From the NCBI GenBank assembly GCA_964036045.1, contig OZ038382.1, positions 111,064,578 to 111,128,577 on the forward strand: a stretch of 64,000 nucleotides of DNA, given 5' to 3'. The translations under genes and the position numbers were made by a program. Source of the DNA: Eutreptiella sp. 'Long Island Sound 2002' (lineage: Eukaryota > Euglenozoa > Euglenophyceae > Eutreptiales > Eutreptiaceae). The notes below the pieces were generated by a model. It saw nothing but the letters and a program-made list of their open reading frames with translations, had not been told where the DNA came from and ran no database searches. Below are positions 1 to 8,425 of this stretch, in pieces. Numbering within the stretch: the first letter of the stretch is position 1; every line of letters starts with the position of its first letter.

Positions 1-377
1 ATTATTGGATCCTTCTGAGGGATTTGAGGGGGTAAAATTCTTCCCCCAGCTTCATTACGCATCATCCAATGAAGGTCCCGCCCCAAAAGCATCCACCATG
101 CCCAAACCGCGCCCAAAACGAGAGGTGCCAAAACCCGTGAATTGATGCGTGAATTTGGGTGCGTGCATTTCACATCCACGCGAATCTCCCCAAATGTGTT
201 GAATCATGTGGCTACTTCAAACCTCCGATTTGCACACATTTTTGGATCTCACTTTGGGCGAAGATAGCACGACAAAAGCACACGATGGCACCAAGTTACA
301 AGCAAAACATAGCAAAAATAGGTGAAATTCACGGTACTGTGAATCTCAGATTCAAACGGCCGGTTCACGAAGGGTAC
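1..377 (+). mobile_element. MITE-A, copy 1 (left end outside window)
   Basis: This non-coding block is nearly the same as 6795-7074 joined to the inverse of 8324-8417. It ends in TTCACGAAGG followed by GTAC at 374-377, the terminus shared with the family A transposons. Its left part resembles the 3' subterminal DNA of A and its right part the 5' terminal DNA of A, so it looks like a deletion derivative that kept only the two A ends. The first ~90 bases of the element lie outside the window. Non-autonomous status is inferred because no ORF has coding character. Confidence 0.7.
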
Positions 378-492
378 AATTTATCAGCTCTTGAAGCTTC
401 CATTTTGGCAACCCAAAAATAGACGGGGCAGCGCATACCCTCTTTGGGGGTTCCAACCCCAGCAGTTCCGGGAATGGGACAACGTCCCAGAG

Positions 493-2980
493 CTAAGTGG
501 GGATGCAATGCTTGGCAACAAATAGGGTGCGGTACTGTGGGTTAAGCAGTGCTTTATGGAGAAAACCCACCTCATGTCCTAAACTCAGTACCCCGTGTGC
601 GCTAGCAGATTTCAGGATGAGGGAGAGAGCAAAATCCTGACACTGCCAACTTGAATCGCTGACTCCAATCAGATCAGATTCCTTGGCAAGTAGTATACCA
701 TGTTGGGTGTGGGACTCAAGTAACATGGAGCAAAAGGCTCCTAGGCGATGCAGCTTCTTATCCCACTGTGTTGCAACCAGTCCCCACGATCTAAGTTTTA
801 TGTTTGCTTGGTGCAGCGTATCAGAACTTGAGTGGGGATGCTCAGTTTCGTGATCCTGTACATAAGCCAGTGACTTGTCAAAAGTGGTCTGCTGAATGCA
901 CCTGAATGCAGGGTGGGATTCATGCTCATGCGACGGTAAATCTGGGTCGTTTGTATGGAGAATCGGTGCTACAGAGGTAGCAAATGTGTGCATGCACATG
1001 TCAAGCTGTGCTCGTGATGGGAGGGTGGTGTTTCGTGCATTCTGGGTAAACACCTTGTGGTCTGCGTGAAATGCTGCCCATTGCTCAGTGTTCCTCAGGG
1101 CGATGTGATTCTGTTGTTCACCGCAAGGGATATTGAACAGTAGTTTTAGCTCAACACAAGAACAGTTCTGTGTGTGTAAGGGAGGGCTTTCCAGCAGTTG
1201 TTTGCGTAGCTGCTGTGGCTTCCTGGTAAACAGCGTCCCAACATTGAGGCCGCGGAGGCGTACCAAGGTACCTTTCTCGGACTGTAACTTCACAGCCATC
1301 TCTTTTGTTGTCATGTGTATGCGTGCACCGCGTAGGCATTGGTGTACCTTCCTGGATTTTTGTGGTGTAACTGTAATACAGTCCACCAGCCATGCAGTGA
1401 GAGGTGACGGTAGTCTGCCGCTGCTGAGCAAGCGCGCAAACTCAGCTTTGAGAGCAAGCAGCAGGTTCCTATCGGGGATTGCTATTTTGACTGGGATTCT
1501 ATCAAGGATATATATGGAGTACCTTGACATTAAATGGCCCTGTACCTTCAGAAACAATTTCCTGAACAGGGTTGACTTCAAGGGGCGCTTACACTCCAAC
1601 AGTATAGTGAGCAATTGGGGGACAGTGTATTTTTTGTGCAATGCAGTGCAATTCATGATCTCAGACACCAACTGTTTAAGGTTTCCTATCGTATCGAGGT
1701 GAAAAGTTCCACTCAGCAACCAGTCCACTCTCTGCCGTCCTGCGTATGGCGTGACAACATTGCAGCAAGGGGCAAGCAATCGTTCAACTTTGTTTTCAAC
1801 GGAACCAAGTTCCGCAGGTGATGCATCTTCCATGGGTAGCATGGTAGTCTGGTGAGTGCCATGCATTGCAAGCAGACGTGGTAATGAGGGCGTGGAGCCC
1901 AGGAATGGGTTAGCCTTTCTTTTTCGCACTTTTCCACAATGATATGCAGCACGGAGTGCTTTTGCCTTCTGGAAATGTCCTTTGAGGCGCTCCATGAACG
2001 CGCGTTTACGTTTCTTGCGCCTACCTGCTCTACGTATGTCCTGAATTTCCCCAGTAGGGCACATACAGAACAACTTGGGGTGAGCAGGCTCCTGGTGGAG
2101 TCGACTTTAGTGAGTCGTGCTGCACGCGCAAAACGGGGGCAAGGGCAGTTGATGAGCATGTCATTAGTGGCCCGGTAGTTCAGGTCCAGCTGGATCCAGT
2201 CTGCAGGTTTCAATCGTTTTTTCATCAGATTGTGCTTACGTTTTTGAGCCATCTCGTCCCAGGTTGACCAAAATTTCTTCAGTCTTGCAGCATGGGACAC
2301 AAAGGGAGTATGGTCATGGGAGAGTGGGAACCAACGGGAAGACCTGGCAGATGGATGTAGATTTTTATACCTAGACAGGCGTGTTTTACACAGCTTGGAC
2401 AATGCATACTGGTATGCAGTTGTACTGATCTGTGCACCTACATGGTCATCCCCTTGCTGGATCAACACCAGTTCCCATGGACCCTCAAGTCACTGCCATT
2501 CGAGGTGTGTGGTGTGGTGCATGGATTGGACCATCATGGAATTCCAAATAGCGCATAAGTGTGTGCGGTGCTTTTCTTCGTACTGACTCACCCACTCGTT
2601 CATGACACGGCAATGTGCTCTGCTATACAACAGTACCACAGCAAATGGTTGTTTGCCGGCAGGGACAGGGAACTTGAATTTTTTATCAAGCAGAGATAGG
2701 ACCTTCATCAGTGTTTGTTTCTGCACACCATCGGGTCGCAGTAACAATGTCTGCGGGTTTGAGTGCAGCGCAAACAAATCTTCTAAGGGAAGGAGAGTGG
2801 ACCCGAAAGGGGTGCAATAAGGTGAGGCGGGCACGCGTATGCCATGCCCGGCGGGGTCGTCAGGGCAGAGGTGCCAATAGCAATGTCGCAGCGTAGCACT
2901 TGCACCAGGAATTCCTCAAACCCACCAGTAAGTCGATAGCGCAGTGGTGTCTTCTCGGGGAGGAACTTAAAAGTAAGCAT
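493..2980 (-). pseudogene. Broken downstream ORF(s) of an unidentified retroelement-like cluster
   Basis: The minus strand carries one long reading track broken by defects. Segment 2980-2783 is followed by a frame change. Segment 2834-2490 ends in TGA, and the same frame continues at once from ~2489 to ~2090. A further frameshift near 2080 leads to the last stretch, 2073-493 (526 codons in its own frame). A CPCPRF motif lies in the middle part, and an NCSCVEL...HIAL motif in the last. These faintly recall Cys-containing blocks upstream of reverse transcriptase in Penelope-like elements, but no RT catalytic motif is present, so I assign no function. The stop and frame changes point to a decayed copy. 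Confidence 0.45.
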
Positions 2981-3060
2981 GCCTCTTGGTAGAAGGAAAG
3001 AAAATCGTCATGGTGAACATATGACCAGTTGGTAAAATTGTTGCACAGTGCAGATATAAC

Positions 3061-3546
3061 CTATAGTCTTCTAAAAACTGTGGAAGATCGTATGGTCATG
3101 AACAATTTTCTGCATCGCTGTGGCCAATGCTCTGGCGGTTTCGTCCAAGCGAAGGAGACATTATCATGGGTCTGCGAGTGGGAGGTGAGTTTACACACGA
3201 AAGGCATCTGCGGTGACTGGGACGGAAACTGATCGCTGTGATCACTTTCACCAGTGTTGCTCGAAGAACCGGAACTCCAAGACAATCTTTGGTGCGCGGG
3301 AGACAGAGACGTGTCACTCGCCACGCCCTGGTGATTTTGAGACGGTTCTGGAGAGAGCGGTGTTGATGCTAAGTCACAGAACTTCGGAGATTGGTCTTGA
3401 TGTTGGATCTCTTCACGCAAATGGAACAAATGTTGGCGCATATCTTTGAGTACTTTTTGTTGTTGGCGGTAGATATCCCACTGGGCCTCCACCACTTGCC
3501 TCACGTGAGTGGGCAAGGCACGGGCAATGTGGGACGGAAGCGGCAT
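3061..3546 (-). CDS. Unidentified 161-aa ORF, Ser/Gln/His-rich
   Basis: This ORF starts MPLPSHIARALP and has a short helical stretch followed by a Ser/Pro/Gln-rich region. I recognise no domain. It lies between the 141-aa ORF upstream and the broken long ORF downstream, and probably belongs to the same element. The terminating codon is TAG (3061-3063). The same frame stays open for about 60 codons after it (VISALCNNFTNW...) before the track shifts frame at ~2980. The stop may therefore be a nonsense codon or a read-through site rather than the true end. Confidence 0.4.
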   Translation of the reverse strand: MPLPSHIARALPTHVRQVVEAQWDIYRQQQKVLKDMRQHLFHLREEIQHQDQSPKFCDLASTPLSPEPSQNHQGVASDTSLSPAHQRLSWSSGSSSNTGESDHSDQFPSQSPQMPFVCKLTSHSQTHDNVSFAWTKPPEHWPQRCRKLFMTIRSSTVFRRL

Positions 3547-3558
3547 CTAGTTTGCTAG

Positions 3559-3984
3559 TTACAGCTCGGGATCTCCCCTTCGGCGTTTTTGTGGAGAAAC
3601 CAAATCTTGCAGAGACTTAAGAGCAGCTTGGGGCGTACCAAACACAGCTTGCAGGTGGACGTCCACACCCATGTTTTCTTTCCATGGTGGCAGGGACCAT
3701 TTTACCTTCGCCGGCTTGTTTTCAGCAGGTCCTACAACGACGCAGCCTTCCTTTGTTGAGCGGCACGCAACTCGTACAGCGCAGACGACAGAATTCTCAT
3801 CAAACAGCTGGGGTTGCATTTTTTCTTGCTTCGCAACGTCTTTGTTCAGCGCCACGAACAACCCATCATCATAAATTTGGCCTAGGACCCAGATGAGTTC
3901 TGCTTTACCACGTAGCTTCAGAATTTGGGCCGCATCTTGTGGGTACCGTGCACAGGCTTCTGCTCGTAATTCGTCAACCTTCAA
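3559..3984 (-). CDS. Unidentified 141-aa ORF with SAP-like N-terminus
   Basis: The N-terminal ~45 residues (KVDELRAEACARY...LRGKAELIW) have the helix-loop-helix look of a SAP-type DNA-binding motif. The C-terminus is basic (SPQKRRRGDPEL). The first codon used here is TTG, overlapping the TGA of the 61-aa ORF just upstream; no ATG is better placed, so this may be an internal part of a longer frame-shifted protein. It ends in TAA, four codons before the ATG of the 161-aa ORF in the same frame. The SAP assignment is tentative. Confidence 0.35.
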   Translation of the reverse strand: MKVDELRAEACARYPQDAAQILKLRGKAELIWVLGQIYDDGLFVALNKDVAKQEKMQPQLFDENSVVCAVRVACRSTKEGCVVVGPAENKPAKVKWSLPPWKENMGVDVHLQAVFGTPQAALKSLQDLVSPQKRRRGDPEL

Positions 3985-4166
3985 CTCTCCGGTACTGATG
4001 GGTTACCGTTATCATCTGTCCATTTTCGCTTTTGACTGTGGGACTCAGGGTCACTGTCATCGTCATAGAGATCACGGTCCATGGGGTCTTCATCACTGTC
4101 ACTACGTTGTAGGGCAGACTCCAGTACGCTTTCATCAACTCCATTTTGGCGTGCCATTATCATCAT
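3981..4166 (-). CDS. Short acidic ORF (61 aa)
   Basis: The ORF begins MMIMARQNGVDES, is rich in Asp/Glu/Ser (SDSDEDPMDRD), and overlaps its downstream neighbour by four bases. It lies 5 bp below the TGA of the Gag-like ORF in another frame. It may be a linker segment of the same disrupted polyprotein rather than an independent gene. No family is recognised. Confidence 0.3.
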   Translation of the reverse strand: MMIMARQNGVDESVLESALQRSDSDEDPMDRDLYDDDSDPESHSQKRKWTDDNGNPSVPES

Positions 4167-4171
4167 AAGTT

Positions 4172-4942
4172 TCAGGGACGCAGATTGCTTGTAACCCTAA
4201 CCTTAGTGTCCAGGCTGGTGAGTCGGGAATCTACAGAATTCTTCCATTCCGTCGTGAACTGCGGGCCCAGCGATCTTTGTGATGTTCGTTTATCTCCTCT
4301 AACACCGCGTGATGGCGTGGGCTGTGTTAGGTCATCAGGGTCCTCGTGGATCTGTGTAGCTCGCACTTCATCAGGAGTGATGATGTCCTTACCTGCGATG
4401 TACGTTCCAATTTTGTCTTTGGGGAGCCACGGATCGAGTCCTGTTTTTAGAGAGATGACAATTCCCATGCCGCGCTTTTGACCAATGCTGCTGAGGTCCC
4501 AGCCGGACAGGTCCACACCAACGTCCTTTGCCACCTCTTGGTATGGACGGATTTCACCAAACTCATCCTCTGCCAGACGGCTGCACACGCCATGCCATTT
4601 CTTTCCAAGGTTGTACCTTTTCTCCAGGTCTGCAGACAGCGGCCATGTGAGATCATGGTCAGAACCAGTGTGTCCGTACGCATGACAAAAATAGCAAGTA
4701 GCAACCCGTGCCCATGCTTGCTTCCCGGGTGATGTTCCGCTGCCTCTTCCTTTGCCACCACCGCGACCGCGGCCGCGGCTTCTGTTCCATTGCGCTCCTG
4801 ACTCCGGTCGTTCCGGGTGACGTCGCTCATTTCTGTTGAAGCAAGCAGACAGTTGCCTAGCAATCTTTGATCCCAGGCGATCGATCTGTGTGTCTGAGAT
4901 ACTCACCGATGCAGCAGACAACAATGACGGAGGGTTGGGCAT
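4172..4942 (-). CDS. Gag-like protein with RG box and CCHH zinc knuckle
   Basis: This 256-aa protein has an Arg/Gly-rich tract at residues ~55-67 (RSRGRGRGGGKGRG), typical of RNA-binding proteins. A knuckle at C83-x2-C86-x4-H91-x4-H96 (CYFCHAYGHTGSDH) follows, a CCHH variant of the retroviral nucleocapsid finger. The remainder is charged and has no recognised domain. As the first minus-strand ORF of the 4942-493 cluster it would suit the nucleocapsid/Gag of a retroelement whose enzymatic region is now broken. Retroelement origin is inferred from the knuckle and the gene order; a host RNA-binding protein is the alternative. Confidence 0.5.
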   Translation of the reverse strand: MPNPPSLLSAASVSISDTQIDRLGSKIARQLSACFNRNERRHPERPESGAQWNRSRGRGRGGGKGRGSGTSPGKQAWARVATCYFCHAYGHTGSDHDLTWPLSADLEKRYNLGKKWHGVCSRLAEDEFGEIRPYQEVAKDVGVDLSGWDLSSIGQKRGMGIVISLKTGLDPWLPKDKIGTYIAGKDIITPDEVRATQIHEDPDDLTQPTPSRGVRGDKRTSQRSLGPQFTTEWKNSVDSRLTSLDTKVRVTSNLRP

Positions 4943-5934
4943 ATTGATGTTCGCAAGTCTTGCGGGGCGCTAAAGCAGCGGGATTGACACATGTTTCTGT
5001 GAGTACGTGTGTCTCGATAAACTATTCAAATACAATGCAGGCACACGAGCACTGGATCTTCAGTGTATCAAAGGCAAAGCCCGCACACAGGGGATGCCAG
5101 ACAAAACCTGCTAGTGTATGCAGAGTAGCGTTCACTGGCACACTTTGGCTTTCACACAGGACTCAAGGGAAATCATGCCTACTTCACAGTTCGGACCGCC
5201 GCAGCACGCACTGCGGGCATACAACACATCCTCTGCTATGTTACATGAAGACCACCAAAGGTCAGCAACAAACAGGCAAAATTCAGGACGGCTGGAAACT
5301 CAGAAGTTGGGTATTTCGGTGTCAGAAATTCAAAACTTCAATAAAAGTAACATTTCCGTTGAAAAAAGATTGAAACACGAACAGATACAGAAGTTCACTT
5401 CCTCATCCCACTTTTGAACAGGCGATTCCGGAAGCGGCGGGTTCTGGCCAGCGCCGCAGGTCGCGCGTGCGCCTCAGCACCAGCACCACTGAGCGCAGCA
5501 ATCAATAGGGGCAGGACAGCCGTCCTGCACTTCACCAGCAATGATTAGCAAACCAAAACAAACCAAAAAACTCTCAGGACGGCTGGAGGGCCGGTGCGAG
5601 GGGCGGATGTGGGTCACAACTTTTTCACATTTTTCATATTTGCAGTTTCAGTCCTTTTTGGTTGGACTTGAGGTGTCGAAGTAGACGTGGTGGCCAACAC
5701 GAGCAAGAATGTAACTACGAAGCCAACCCCAGATACTGTACATTCGCCAACTCCTGGTCAACTCTATGTCGAGAGCATTCAACTTGCTTGTACTTGTGCA
5801 CTGTGTTGTTGCTACGCCTTGTGCATGAAACGTGAGGAACTATCTATATTTTACAGCTTATGGTTGTGTTGCTTTGTTGAGATGTTGCAATATGTGGGTT
5901 TTTTGGGTCGAAGCCAACTTTTTGGAAGCCAAGT
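4943..5934. other. No gene recognised
   Basis: About 1 kb between the Gag-like ORF and the first GGCGCGCC array. The ORFs present are short and show no coding character. I see no tRNA and no clear repeat. The 5' end of transposon family C should lie near the right edge of this stretch, but I could not identify its terminus. Confidence 0.4.
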
Positions 5935-6052
5935 CAAAGTTGGCGCGCCAACTTGGCACTTGGCGTGCGCCAACTGCCAAGTTGGCGCGCCAACTTGGCG
6001 CGCCAAATCTTGAGTTGGCGCGCGCCAAGTCCGGTTCTGGCGCGCGCCAACT
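5935..6052. repeat. Family C palindromic array, 5' copy
   Basis: About six copies of palindromes built on TTGGCGCGCGCCAA or TTGGCGCGCCAA, separated by short CT/TG spacers. The same array recurs at 14174-14361, 21209-21260 and 28415-28441. It lies upstream of the first C ORF, the place where families A and B carry their own unrelated palindromes. By analogy it may bind transposase or regulate transcription; that is inference. Confidence 0.8.
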
Positions 6053-6088
6053 GCCCCATTCTTCCTCTTCTTTTGCACCCTTCATGCA

Positions 6089-6105
6089 TTCCCTTTCCCT
6101 TCTAG
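6089..6105 (+). promoter_or_regulatory. Splice-acceptor-like tract before C ORF1 start
   Basis: The pyrimidine tract TTCCCTTTCCCTTCTAG ends 15 bases before the ATG at 6121. Comparable tract-plus-YAG signals precede the first ATG of A and B and all three transposase genes. It could be a 5'-UTR intron acceptor or a spliced-leader acceptor. No donor was identified here. Confidence 0.45.
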
Positions 6106-6120
6106 GCATTACACTTTATT

Positions 6121-6700
6121 ATGCCTCCAAAGCAACCCAAGAAGGACAAGGGGAAGAAGGTGACAGTCACCGACTCCATGTCTGCCCCCGCTGCACCACC
6201 TAACCCCGAGGTGCAGCCGGTGGTCGATGCCCACATCGCCAACGTGGGCTCCGAGCACTTCCCCGGGGGCTATTTTCCCATCCCCTACACCCTCACCTCC
6301 CCGGACGCCGAATCCTTCCCCCAGCTCCCCCCCCTCCGCGAACCCCTGGAGGCCGCCCTCTTCGGCAAGTGGGATGGGGTGTCCCACAGTAAGGGGGTGC
6401 ATAGTAAGGTATCCTTATGTGAGCCCCCCTTACTATGGAGCACTTTTTGTGGGAGATGGTGTCTCACTCCCTATACCCCCTCAATTTGGGTGTGACGAAT
6501 GCATTTTGACCCACATCACATTGTATCTAAACCAAAAAGGGGGCAAAAGTCGGGCAAAACTAGTAGGATCAAGCTGGTATCTGACCCCCTTACTGTGGGA
6601 CACTCCAGACCGGCCGGGCAATCCCCACTTGGTCTGGCAAATTGACGCCACCCGCCTCAACTTCGCCCTGACCAGGGGGGTTCTTAGCAGGACCTTTCAC
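6121..6700 (+). pseudogene. Family C ORF1, N-terminal part, interrupted by a MITE
   Basis: The ORF starts with a basic leader (MPPKQPKKDKGKK), then a Pro-rich stretch to ~FGKWDG at 6376. A 225-bp MITE sits there. After it the same kind of sequence resumes (PDRPGNPHLVWQIDATRL) until MITE-A begins at 6701. Position after the array and acceptor-like tract, and loose resemblance to the segment just before the oxygenase domain of family B, suggest it is the start of the C oxygenase gene. The oxygenase domain itself is missing. Function is therefore inferred only from organisation. Confidence 0.45.
6379..6603. mobile_element. Small MITE with ~20-bp TIRs
   Basis: The ends GTGTCCCACAGTAAGGGGGT (6379-6398) and their inverse at 6584-6603 bound a 225-bp segment with no coding content. 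Removing it brings the C ORF1 fragments closer together. No convincing target-site duplication was seen. Confidence 0.7.
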
Positions 6701-7074
6701 CCTTCGTGAATAGGGGACAAGTGGCCGTTTGAATAAATGCGTGAATTTCACGTGAGTTTACCGAGATTTTGAGGTTTTCGGGGGAAAACGCCATATTATT
6801 GGATCCTTCTAAGGGATTTGAGGGAGTAAAATTCTTCCCCCAGCTTCATTTCGCATCATCCAATGAAGGTCCCGCCCCAAAAGCATCCACCATGCCCAAA
6901 CCGCGCCAAAAACGAGAGGTGCCAAAACCCGTGAATTGATGCGTGAATTTGGGTGCGTGAATTTCACATTCACGCAAATCTCACCAAATGTGTTGAACCA
7001 TGTGGCTACTTCAAACCTCTAATTTGCACACATTTGTTGCATCTGACTTTGGGCGAAGATAGCACGACAAAAGC
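6701..7074 (+). mobile_element. MITE-A copy 2, left part
   Basis: It begins CCTTCGTGAA, the 3'-type terminus also found at 15371, and continues through the same sequence as 1-290. It is cut at 7074 inside the motif GACAAAAGC. The missing right part is present in inverted orientation at 8324-8417, so this MITE was split by an inversion. Confidence 0.75.
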
Positions 7075-7078
7075 CAAG

Positions 7079-7581
7079 AAAAGGGGGAAAAAGAGTGGTC
7101 TGCTCGTGCACCTGCAGCAAGATCCTGCAGGCACACCATATCGCAGTGGGGGGGGTGTGGACGAGGTTAGTGGTGGGGTACACCTGGATGTGGGCGTCCT
7201 TAGGCTTCCCCACAGGGTTATTCCTTATCGAGTTGAGGACCTGGTCAACACTGGAGGGGAGAGGGGTTAGATGGAGAAATTTGAGGGTGGGGAGTTGGCG
7301 GCGCAGTTCCCTCCACAGGGCAGGGTTGTGGCCCATCCCCTCCCCCCGAGGTAGCTGTTGCGGGTGGGGCTGCGCATGTCGATGTGGATGACATTGGAGG
7401 AGGGGTCGAGGGAGGCTGCCCAGCCCACGATGTCATCCACCCCTAGTGCCTCCGACTCGTACGTTGCCTCCTCCAATTGATGGTGGGCAACGGGGAGGGC
7501 TTGGTAGTGGGCGAGGGTGTCGGCTGCGGGGTCGGGGCGCGAGGCCAGGCTTGCGAGCTGTGACATAGTCTGCTGGGACAT
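7079..7581 (-). pseudogene. Family A ORF1, N-terminal part (inverted)
   Basis: Reads MSQQTMSQLASL... from the ATG at 7581 and is highly similar to the minus-strand copy starting at 19658. A 5-bp insertion (GCAGG, ~7319) shifts frame here, while the A-right copy instead carries a TAA at 19377; the two defects are independent, so the intact protein existed in the ancestor. The conserved part includes VIHIDMRSPTRNS and VQVYPTTNLVHTPP. I recognise no domain; it would lie N-terminal to the oxygenase-like region. The inversion separates it from the rest of the gene. Confidence 0.55.
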
Positions 7582-7604
7582 TGTCAAAAGAGAATGCGAA
7601 GAAA

Positions 7605-7633
7605 GGCTTTGAGAGCTGTAACAAAGCGAAAGA
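7605..7633 (-). promoter_or_regulatory. Conserved leader / acceptor motif of families A and B
   Basis: On the minus strand this reads CTTTCGCTTTGTTACAG then CTCTCAAAGCC, 20-25 bases before the ATG. The same motif is at 19682-19710 (A-right) and, slightly diverged (TTTCGCTTTAG then CTCTCAAAGC), at 28039-28065 in family B. The TTACAG/TTTAG end after a pyrimidine tract looks like a splice acceptor for a leader intron or spliced leader. Confidence 0.5.
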
Positions 7634-7647
7634 GTGGAAAGGAGGTT

Positions 7648-7720
7648 AAATTCGTGCGAAATTCGTACGAAATTCGTATGAATTTTGTACGAATTCGAAC
7701 GAAATTCGTGCGAATTTCAC
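7648..7720. repeat. Family A palindromic array, 5' copy
   Basis: Repeats of the palindrome AATTCGTACGAATT with variants (CGTGCGAATT, CGTATGAATT). Same array type at 9861-10040, 12013-12137, 15615-15712, 17605-17750 and 19725-19766. In this copy it lies between the 5' terminal DNA and ORF1. Confidence 0.8.
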
Positions 7721-7987
7721 ATTCTCCCCAATCTGTGAATCTAGCGTGAATTTCTGCGTGAATTTAGGTGCGTGAATTTCACATTCACGCGAATCTCACC
7801 AAATGTGTTAAACCATGCGGGGACTTTAAACCTCTAAATTGCACCTATTTGTTGCATCTTACTTTGGGCGAAGGTAGCACGACAAAAGCACACGATAGCA
7901 CCAAGTTACGAGCAAAAAACAGCAAAATTGCGTGAAATTCACGGTGCCGTGAATCTCGGATTCAAACGGCCGGTTCACGAAGGGTAC

Positions 7988-8323
7988 ATGGGTGCGCAGG
8001 CGACGGTTGGTGGAGAACTCCGTGGGAGCTACTGCATCCCACGCCTGCACCTTCACCGTCCGGTACCGCACGACGGCGTCATTGGCCGTGCGGTGCGTCC
8101 AGCCACTTTTTTTGACTGGATCCACCCACAGCCACTGCTCCTCGGGGTCGAGACCCTTAGGCGGCTTCTCCTGCAGGTCGAGAACGTTGACGAACTCTTT
8201 TGACGTTGCACCAGTGCACAGCTTCAGGGTCTCATTGAAGGCCTCAAGGGTGACTTGAGAAAGCTTCAACTCGACCGCGAGGGTCGTGGGGTACCGGCCC
8301 ATCACGGCACAGCAGAATTCTGG
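7988..8323 (-). pseudogene. Coding remnant between MITE-A and A-left, probably family C
   Basis: From 8305 the minus strand is open for about 105 codons (MMGRYPTTLAVELKLSQVT... QWLWVDPVKKSGW) until it runs into the A-left terminus at 7987. It is not part of either A copy. Because A-left and MITE-A both appear inserted in element C, this is most simply a C fragment stranded between them. No domain is recognised. Confidence 0.4.
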
Positions 8324-8417
8324 CCTTCGTGAACCGGCCGTTTGAATCTGAGATTCACGGTACCGTGAATTTCACCTATTTTTTATATGTTTTGCTTGTA
8401 ACTTGGTGCCATCGTGT
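8324..8417 (-). mobile_element. MITE-A copy 2, right part (displaced by inversion)
   Basis: The sequence CCTTCGTGAACCGGCCGTTTG... is the inverse of 284-377. It completes the MITE whose left part is 6701-7074. Confidence 0.75.
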
Positions 8418-8425
8418 GGCCAACC

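Larger units (their letters stand above)
7075..8417 (-). other. Inverted segment (breakpoints 7074/7075 and 8417/8418)
   Basis: Flipping this segment repairs two things at once. MITE-A copy 2 becomes continuous (7074 joined to the inverse of 8417), and the family A ORF1 becomes collinear with the A-right copy across 7075/8418 (CTTTTCTTGG next to CCAACCCCC). Both junctions carry a GCCA/TGGC microhomology. This is direct comparison between two copies in the window. Confidence 0.8.

Noticed and set aside
7648-7720. Palindromic arrays as a CRISPR-like array
   Set aside because: No uniform repeat-spacer structure, units are adjacent palindromes, and the context is a eukaryotic transposon.
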